Below, one piece after another: positions 54,861 through 64,000 of a DNA stretch of 64,000 nt (the stretch's first letter is position 1; each line of letters begins with the position of its first letter). The position numbers and the translations under genes are program-made. The notes under the pieces were generated by a model, which worked only from the letters and a program-made list of their open reading frames with translations, was not told the DNA's origin and searched no databases. This DNA comes from Pseudomonas entomophila (GTDB lineage: Bacteria; Pseudomonadota; Gammaproteobacteria; Pseudomonadales; Pseudomonadaceae), in contig NZ_JAAMQI010000001.1 in NCBI RefSeq assembly GCF_013523165.1, forward strand, positions 186,001 to 250,000, read 5' to 3'.

Positions 54861-55355
54861 TCAACGACGACGGAACAACGGCAGCGGTTCGTCGGCAGCG
54901 GCCTGGTAAGTCACCGAGAAGTCCTTCAGGCCTTCGAGCGCGGCCTCCGGGTCCTTGTCGGCACGAATCGCAAACGCGTCGAACCCGCAGCGCGCCATGT
55001 AGAACAGCTGATCGCGCAACACGTCACCGATGGCTCGCAGCTCGCCCTTGTACTGGTAGCGGTCGCGCAAGAGGCGGGCGTTGGAGTAGCTACGCCCGTC
55101 CGTGAAGGCCGGGAAGTTCAGGGCGATGACCTGGAAATGCCGAGCGTCGTCGCCGATCTCCTCGGCCTGTTCGTCGCTGTCCAGCCAGATGCCGAGGCCG
55201 CCGTCGCGGGCTTTCAGGGCATGGCCGTGGTCGCGCCACAGTTGCAGTGGCACGATGTAGTCGTCGCAGTTGGTCAGCTCGTCGAACGAGGCATCCTTGG
55301 GCAGCAGGTGCCAGGTTTCGTCGACGATCTGCTGGTGCTTAATGATTCGCTGCAT
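54861..55355 (-). CDS. DUF934 protein associated with CysI
   Basis: A 164-residue protein of the DUF934 family, which is nearly always encoded directly after the sulfite reductase gene. Recognisable segments are HGHALKARDGGLGIWLDSDE, FPAFTDGRSYSNARLLRDRY and GDVLRDQLFYMARCGFDAF. It overlaps the end of cysI by 17 bases and should be translated with it. It may help provide electrons or assemble the siroheme enzyme; no activity is established. Confidence 0.9.
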   Translation of the reverse strand: MQRIIKHQQIVDETWHLLPKDASFDELTNCDDYIVPLQLWRDHGHALKARDGGLGIWLDSDEQAEEIGDDARHFQVIALNFPAFTDGRSYSNARLLRDRYQYKGELRAIGDVLRDQLFYMARCGFDAFAIRADKDPEAALEGLKDFSVTYQAAADEPLPLFRRR

Positions 55356-56991
55356 AGACGCGCTCCTTGAAGGGATCGATGCCGATACGCTGGTAGGTGT
55401 CGATGAAGCGCTCGTCTTCGGTGCGCTTCTCGACGTACACGCCGATCAGCTTCTCGATCACGTCGGCCATTTCGTCCTGGGCGAAGGATGGGCCGAGGAT
55501 CTTGCCCAGGCTCGCATCGCGCGCCGCATTACCGCCCAGCGAGACCTGGTAGAACTCCTCGCCCTTCTTGTCCACGCCGAGAATGCCGATGTGGCCGACA
55601 TGGTGATGACCGCAGGCGTTCATGCAGCCCGAGATGTTCAGGTCCAGTTCGCCGATGTCGAACAGGTAGTCCAGGTCATCGAAGCGGCGCTGGATCGATT
55701 CGGCGATCGGGATCGACTTGGCATTGGCCAGCGAACAGAAGTCGCCGCCAGGGCAGCAGATGATGTCGGTCAGCAGGCCGATGTTCGGCGTGGCGAAGCC
55801 TTGCTCGCGCAGCTCCAGCCAGAGCGCGTGCAGCTGGCGCTGCTCGACGTCGGCGAGGATGATGTTCTGCTCGTGCGACGTGCGCAGGAAGCCGAAGCTG
55901 TAACGCTCGGCCAGGTCGGCCACGGCATCGAGCTGCTTGTCGGTCAGATCGCCCGGTGCGACGCCGGTGGGCTTGAGCGACAGGGTCACCGCCACGTAGC
56001 CGGGACGCTTGTGGGCACGGGTGTTGCGCGAGCGCCAGCGGGCGAAGCCTGGGTGTTCCTGGTCCAGCGTGGCGTAGTCGACGTCGTCCAGGGCCTGGTA
56101 GGCAGGGTCGACGAAGTGACGCGAGACGCGCTGCACTTCCGCTTCGGTCAGCGTGGTGGCGCCGCCACGCAGGTGGGCCATCTCGGCCTCGACTTTCTCG
56201 GCGAAGACCTCCGGGGTCAGCGCCTTGACCAGGATCTTGATCCGCGCCTTGTACTTGTTGTCACGGCGACCGTAACGGTTGTACACGCGCAGGATGGCAT
56301 CGAGGTAGCTGATCAGGTCCTGCCAGGGCAGGAATTCGTTGATGAATGCACCGACCACCGGCGTACGGCCCAGGCCGCCGCCGACCAGGACACGGAAGCC
56401 CAGCTCGCCGGCCGCGTTGTACACTGGCTCCAGGCCGATGTCATGGACTTCGATGGCCGCACGGTCTTGCTTGGAGCCGTTGATGGCGATCTTGAACTTG
56501 CGCGGCAGAAAGGCGAATTCCGGGTGGAAGGTGGTCCACTGACGGACGATCTCGCACCAGGGGCGTGGGTCGACCACTTCATCCTGCGCGACCCCGGCGA
56601 ACTGGTCGGTGGTGGTGTTGCGCAGGCAGTTGCCGCTGGTCTGGATCGCGTGCATCTGCACGGTGGCCAGCTCGGCGAGAATGTCAGGGATGTCTTCCAG
56701 CGCCGGCCAGTTGAACTGCACGTTCTGCCGCGTACTGATGTGGGCGTAGCCCTTGTCGTAGTCGCGGGCGATCTTCGCGAGCATGCGCGTCTGGGTGGCG
56801 TTCAACTGACCGTAAGGTACGGCCACGCGCAGCATCGGGGCGAAACGCTGGATGTAGAGGCCGTTCTGCAGGCGCAGAGGGCGGAATTCTTCTTCGCTCA
56901 GCTCACCGGCCAGGTAGCGGCGGGTCTGATCACGGAACTGCTTGACGCGGTCCTCAATGATCCGCTGATCGTACTCGTCATATACGTACAT
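55339..56991 (-). CDS. cysI: Assimilatory sulfite (nitrite/sulfite-type) reductase hemoprotein
   Basis: A 550-residue siroheme and [4Fe-4S] enzyme reducing sulfite to sulfide. The two ferredoxin-like halves of the family are present; the cluster/siroheme ligands are in CCPGGDFC and SGCMNACGHHH. Siroheme-binding arginines are in STRQNVQFNW and TSGNCLRNTTTD. The single-chain type without a separate flavoprotein (CysJ) is common in Pseudomonas. The ATG at 56991 follows a leader of about 65 bases from the predicted promoter; the gene is a likely CysB target. The DUF934 gene overlaps its end. Confidence 0.95.
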   Translation of the reverse strand: MYVYDEYDQRIIEDRVKQFRDQTRRYLAGELSEEEFRPLRLQNGLYIQRFAPMLRVAVPYGQLNATQTRMLAKIARDYDKGYAHISTRQNVQFNWPALEDIPDILAELATVQMHAIQTSGNCLRNTTTDQFAGVAQDEVVDPRPWCEIVRQWTTFHPEFAFLPRKFKIAINGSKQDRAAIEVHDIGLEPVYNAAGELGFRVLVGGGLGRTPVVGAFINEFLPWQDLISYLDAILRVYNRYGRRDNKYKARIKILVKALTPEVFAEKVEAEMAHLRGGATTLTEAEVQRVSRHFVDPAYQALDDVDYATLDQEHPGFARWRSRNTRAHKRPGYVAVTLSLKPTGVAPGDLTDKQLDAVADLAERYSFGFLRTSHEQNIILADVEQRQLHALWLELREQGFATPNIGLLTDIICCPGGDFCSLANAKSIPIAESIQRRFDDLDYLFDIGELDLNISGCMNACGHHHVGHIGILGVDKKGEEFYQVSLGGNAARDASLGKILGPSFAQDEMADVIEKLIGVYVEKRTEDERFIDTYQRIGIDPFKERVYAANH

Positions 56992-57061
56992 AAAAGTCCT
57001 GTCTCAGGCTGCAGGCAGCTAATCGCGCGCACGGCCGCGCACTCCCGTTCGGAGCGGCGGG

Positions 57062-57089
57062 AAGATAGCATCTTGTGGATATGCGCTAA
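57062..57089 (-). promoter_or_regulatory. Predicted cysI promoter
   Basis: TTAGCG (57089-57084) and TATCTT (57067-57062) are 16 bases apart, preceded by an AT-rich stretch (CATATACCAAAACATC on the coding strand) where CysB would be expected to bind. The leader would be about 65 bases. The rest of 56992-57302 holds no gene I can support. Confidence 0.4.
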
Positions 57090-57302
57090 AGGGATGTTTT
57101 GGTATATGGAAAGAACCTTAGGGACTAAGGGGCAGGCGAGGCAGGCTTCGAGCGGCCGTTGAAGTTTGTCGGTCGGTAGAGGGGGCATGAGGTTGCTGTG
57201 GCTTTTGGATTTCCTCCACCCCAAAGACCCTGCTTGAGAAGTGGGCATTGTTGAACTTAACTCCCAGGGACGTGCATTCATACAATCACAAGAGGCAATG
57301 CC

Positions 57303-57410
57303 ATGGGACATCCGACCAAGATGCGCAAGCCGGGAGCCAGTGTCGATACATGGGCGATCGTGTGCCTCGCTGTACTGGTGGTGGTAGCGGCGGTGTATTG
57401 GGCCAGTTGA
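57303..57410 (+). CDS. 35-residue single-pass membrane peptide
   Basis: A short gene: MGHPTKMRKPGASVDTW, then a hydrophobic helix (AIVCLAVLVVVAAVYWA, residues 18-34). Basic residues precede the helix, so the N-terminus should stay in the cytoplasm. AGAGG lies seven bases before the ATG, well placed. The length and helix suggest an inner-membrane peptide like those that regulate partner proteins. It lies between the divergent cysI gene and metH. No family is assigned. Confidence 0.65.
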   Translation: MGHPTKMRKPGASVDTWAIVCLAVLVVVAAVYWAS

Positions 57411-57458
57411 ATGAGGGCCCTAGAGAAGACGCTGGCCCTGTACAGATGAAGCGCTAAT

Positions 57459-57562
57459 GCTACAGCCCCTTCGGGCCTGATCGCGGCACAGGGGCCGCTC
57501 CTACACCCGGCAGTGGCACAGGCAATCGCGGTCCCATGTGGGAGCGGCCCCGAAGGGGCCGT
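57459..57562. repeat. Pair of REP-type palindromes
   Basis: A unit containing ATCGCGGCACAGGGGC and GCTCCTACA is followed, in opposite orientation, by ATGTGGGAGC and CGGCCCCGAAGGGGCCG, a very stable UUCG-type hairpin on the metH strand. The pair lies just beyond the metH stop and may also act as its transcript end. Its first half resembles the repeat at 18701-18748. Confidence 0.75.
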
Positions 57563-57598
57563 AAAACCCACTGTCGCATCCGCGCGTCTTCGCCTTGC

Positions 57599-61306
<3,708 letters not shown>

Positions 61307-61464
61307 GGGAACTACCTGGTCGGGCGAATATCAGAAGGGGCGGATCATAACAAAGGTGCACGGTTTTTAGACGCTCCGCGCTTTTGTATGAATTGCGCTC
61401 ATGTTCGGCCGACCCCATTCACCCCTTTATCGCGACAGTCTTTTCATCAACAGGATGCCGGCAC

Positions 61465-63765
61465 ATGGTGCACCGTTTACTTGTTCTGGCGCTGGCGACC
61501 CTGCTCAGTGGCGCCGCGCTCGGACAAGCCCCGCAATCGAGTCCCACGATTTCTTACACCCGTGACATTCAACCGATCTTCACCGAGAAGTGCGTGGCCT
61601 GCCATGCCTGCAACGACGCGGCCTGCCAGCTGAATCTGGGCAGCGCCGAAGGCGTCGAGCGCGGCGCCTCGAAGATGCCGGTCTACCAGGGCGAACGCAG
61701 CCAGGCCGCACCGACCACCCGGCTGTTCGAAGATGCCCATGGTGAGGAGGCCTGGCGGCGCAAGGGCTTCTACTCGGTCCTCGACGCCCAGGGCAGCCAG
61801 GCGGCGCTGATGGCGCGGATGCTCGAGCTTGGGCATCAGACGCCGCTGACGCCCAATGCCAAGATCCCCAGCGACATTGCGCTGGGCCTGGGCCGAGAGA
61901 ACATGTGCCCGATGCCTGTGGAGTTCGACGGCTATGTCGCCTCGCACCCGCGCCAGGGCATGCCCCTGGCCGTCACGGGTCTGACCGACGCCGAGTACCA
62001 GACCTTGCAGCGCTGGCTCGCCGCCGGTGCGCCGATCGACCACCAGGCCATCGCGCCTACTGCCGTCGAGGCCCGGCAGATCGCGCAGTGGGAAGCCCTG
62101 TTCAACCGGCCCGGCGCCAGCGAGGCCCTGGCGGCCCGCTGGCTCTACGAACACCTGTTCCTGGCGCACGTGCACTTCGAGGGCGGTGAGCCCGACCACT
62201 TCTTCCAATGGGTCCGTTCGCGCACGCCCAGTGGCCAGCCAGTCGATCCGATCGCCACACGTCGGCCCAACGATGCGCCAGGCACCACGTTCTACTACCG
62301 GTTGCGGCCGGTCCAGGGCGTGATCGTGCACAAGACCCACATCACCTACCCGATGAGCCCCGCCAAGCTGGCGCGGGTCGAGGCGTTGTTCTATGCCGGT
62401 GACTGGCATGTCGACAGCACCCCGGGTTATGGACGACAGCGTCGCGCCAACCCCTTCGAGACGTTCGCCGCAATCCCGGCGCGGGCGCGTTACCAGTTCA
62501 TGCTCGACAATGCCGAGTATTTCGTGCGCACGTTCATTCGCGGGCCGGTCTGCCGTGGCCAGATCGCGACCGACGTGATCCGCGACAACTTCTGGGTGCT
62601 GTTCCAGGACCCGAGCCAGGATCAGTACGTCACCGACGCACGCTACCGATCCCAGGCGACGCCGCTGCTGGCCATGCCCGGGCAGATCGACAACGTCACC
62701 AGCGTGCTGTCGCTGTGGCTGTCCTACCGCGACAAGCGCAACGCCTACGAGGCCCTGCGCCGCGACACCTATGCCACGTTGCCCGCCCCGGGCTGGGACA
62801 CCCTCTGGCAGGGCAACGACGACGCCCTGCTGAGCATCTTCCGGCATTTCGACAGTGCCTCGGTGACCAAGGGGCTGATCGGCGACGTGCCGCAGACCTT
62901 CTGGCTGTTCGACTATCCGCTGCTCGAGCGAACCTATTACCAGCTGGCGGTCAACTTCGACGTGTTCGGCAACGTGTCGCACCAGGTGCAGACACGCCTG
63001 TACTTCGACCTGATCCGTAACGGTGCCGAGGTCAACTTCCTGCGCCTGATGCCGGCCGCGAACCGTGCGGACATGCTCAGCGACTGGTACCAGGACGGGG
63101 GCAAGCTGAAGATGCTGTTCGACTACGAAGGCATCGACACCCACACGCGGAGCGCGCTGCGCCTGCGGAGCCAGGATCCGCGTCGCGACTTCGGCATGCA
63201 GCTGCTGCAACGTTACGCAGCCATCGACGCCTCGCCCGACCCGATCAACCGCTGCCTGGGCGCGGCCTGCCATCGGCCTGGCGTCGCCAGGGAGTTCCAG
63301 TATGCCGAGCAGGCGCTGAGCCGCCTGGCATCACGGCCGGCTGGCGGCCTCAAGGTCATCGAGCGTCTGCCGGAGGCGACGCTGCTGCGTGTCGAAGGGC
63401 AGGGCGGCCAGCGCGAGGTCTACAGCCTGCTGCGCAATCGCGCGCACACCAACGTGGCGTTCCTGCTGGGCGAGCGCTACCGCTACCAGCCCGCGCTGGA
63501 CACGCTGACGATCTACCCGGGCGTCATGAGCAGCTACCCCAACTTCATGTTCAATGTCCCTGCCGACCAAGTGCCGGCCTTCGTCCAGGCCATGGAAGCG
63601 GCGCGGGACGATGCAGGCCGGTTCGAGCGCATCGTCGAACGCTGGGGCATCCGGCGCAGTCACCCCGAGTTCTGGCGCTATTTCCACGACATGGATCGCT
63701 ACATCAAGGAGGTCGCGCCCCTGGAGGCAGGGGTGCTGGACATGAACCGCTACGAGAACCTTTGA
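61465..63765 (+). CDS. cti: Periplasmic fatty acid cis/trans isomerase Cti
   Basis: A 766-residue heme protein that converts cis to trans unsaturated membrane fatty acids, stiffening the membrane under solvent or heat stress. A signal peptide (cleavage near ALGQ, residue 20) is followed by a cytochrome-c motif, Cys43-Val-Ala-Cys46-His47 (CVACH), which binds heme. The remainder is the Cti-specific domain, including NMCPMPVEFDGY and LFDYPLLERTYYQLAVNFD. The ATG at 61465 follows AGGA by nine bases and gives the typical length; an earlier in-frame ATG lacks a signal sequence. Divergent from metH. Confidence 0.94.
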   Translation: MVHRLLVLALATLLSGAALGQAPQSSPTISYTRDIQPIFTEKCVACHACNDAACQLNLGSAEGVERGASKMPVYQGERSQAAPTTRLFEDAHGEEAWRRKGFYSVLDAQGSQAALMARMLELGHQTPLTPNAKIPSDIALGLGRENMCPMPVEFDGYVASHPRQGMPLAVTGLTDAEYQTLQRWLAAGAPIDHQAIAPTAVEARQIAQWEALFNRPGASEALAARWLYEHLFLAHVHFEGGEPDHFFQWVRSRTPSGQPVDPIATRRPNDAPGTTFYYRLRPVQGVIVHKTHITYPMSPAKLARVEALFYAGDWHVDSTPGYGRQRRANPFETFAAIPARARYQFMLDNAEYFVRTFIRGPVCRGQIATDVIRDNFWVLFQDPSQDQYVTDARYRSQATPLLAMPGQIDNVTSVLSLWLSYRDKRNAYEALRRDTYATLPAPGWDTLWQGNDDALLSIFRHFDSASVTKGLIGDVPQTFWLFDYPLLERTYYQLAVNFDVFGNVSHQVQTRLYFDLIRNGAEVNFLRLMPAANRADMLSDWYQDGGKLKMLFDYEGIDTHTRSALRLRSQDPRRDFGMQLLQRYAAIDASPDPINRCLGAACHRPGVAREFQYAEQALSRLASRPAGGLKVIERLPEATLLRVEGQGGQREVYSLLRNRAHTNVAFLLGERYRYQPALDTLTIYPGVMSSYPNFMFNVPADQVPAFVQAMEAARDDAGRFERIVERWGIRRSHPEFWRYFHDMDRYIKEVAPLEAGVLDMNRYENL

Positions 63766-63899
63766 TCGGCCCAGGGGAGCTTTTCAGGCAAGGCAGGGTC
63801 CCTAGAGGCGGGCGGCCTCTCTGGCGCCGCGAGGATGGAGCTGTATGCGTGCAGCTCGCCAGAGACGGCCTGAATGCACCGACCTAAACGGGACACTTC

Positions 63900-64000
63900 A
63901 TGCTGTATTCGCTTCAGGCTCTCCGGGCGTTCGCTGCCTGGGTGGTGGTGTGTCATCACTTCATGCAGATCTTCTTCGACTTCCAACCCAGTGGTCCTGT
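63900..64000 (+). CDS. Acyltransferase-3 family membrane protein, cut by window end
   Basis: The first 33 codons of a gene whose product begins MLYSLQALRAFAAWVVVCHH, the first TM helix and catalytic-type His of the acyltransferase-3 family (OatA, WecH and O-antigen acylases). The rest lies outside the window, so the substrate cannot be inferred. The start is 135 bases after the cti stop. Confidence 0.75.
   Translation, partial: MLYSLQALRAFAAWVVVCHHFMQIFFDFQPSGP

Noticed and set aside
57248..57457. A 69-codon frame overlapping the 35-residue membrane peptide in another frame
   Set aside because: Polar, Gly- and Cys-rich sequence without a ribosome-binding site; the peptide in the other frame has both.
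61307..61464. Possible cobalamin riboswitch before metH
   Set aside because: The gap is only 158 bases and lacks the conserved B12-box sequence.

Overview
The window is about 64 kb of GC-rich bacterial chromosome. Gene content and order point to a Pseudomonas of the P. putida type: oprI next to an L,D-transpeptidase gene, tesA back to back with a YbbAP-like ABC pair, the GntR-prpB-prpC-acnD-prpF propionate locus beside acnB, cysB/cysH/cysI, metH, and cti for cis/trans fatty-acid isomerisation. REP-type palindromes of the Pseudomonas kind sit in several gaps. I see no insertion sequence, prophage, integrase or CRISPR array. Species assignment is inference from gene content only.

Layout. 1-16.7 kb holds envelope and housekeeping genes: the end of ppiD, a patatin-like lipase, a small lipoprotein, a CHAD protein, a chemoreceptor, tatD, an MltF-like lytic transglycosylase, greB, the ABC pair, tesA, the L,D-transpeptidase, oprI and a DAHP synthase gene. 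17-24.3 kb holds usp, cysB, cysH, pabB and a three-gene operon of unknown substrate: retropepsin-like protease, 7TM inactive-transglutaminase protein, ATP-grasp ligase. 24.5-34.4 kb is the 2-methylcitrate cycle with a GntR regulator and two operator-like palindromes, followed convergently by acnB, whose probable 5' leader is long and strongly folded.

34.5-44.9 kb is mixed: a DUF1289 protein, an orphan protein, queD, a second patatin, a tandem-PepSY/two-component operon, an HPP-CBS membrane protein, a LysR regulator, a leucine-rich-repeat protein kinase, DUF1810, a DUF465-like protein and tRNA-Gln(UUG). 45-50.2 kb is a red-light signalling operon (bacteriophytochrome, single-domain response regulator, hybrid kinase). 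50.4-54.8 kb is one very large gene for a NEL-type E3 ubiquitin ligase-like protein. 54.9-63.8 kb returns to sulfur and methionine metabolism (DUF934, cysI, metH) and ends with cti and the first codons of an acyltransferase-3 gene.

How genes work together. CysB, CysH, CysI and the DUF934 protein belong to assimilatory sulfate reduction, whose product feeds cysteine and, through MetH, methionine. PrpB, PrpC, AcnD and PrpF, with AcnB, turn propionyl-CoA into pyruvate and succinate. OprI, the L,D-transpeptidase, the lytic transglycosylase and PpiD act on the periplasm and outer membrane. The most unusual items are the NEL-like ligase, the LRR kinase, the ligase/protease/7TM operon, the folded acnB leader, a probable CTG start in the phytochrome operon and a 35-residue membrane peptide.
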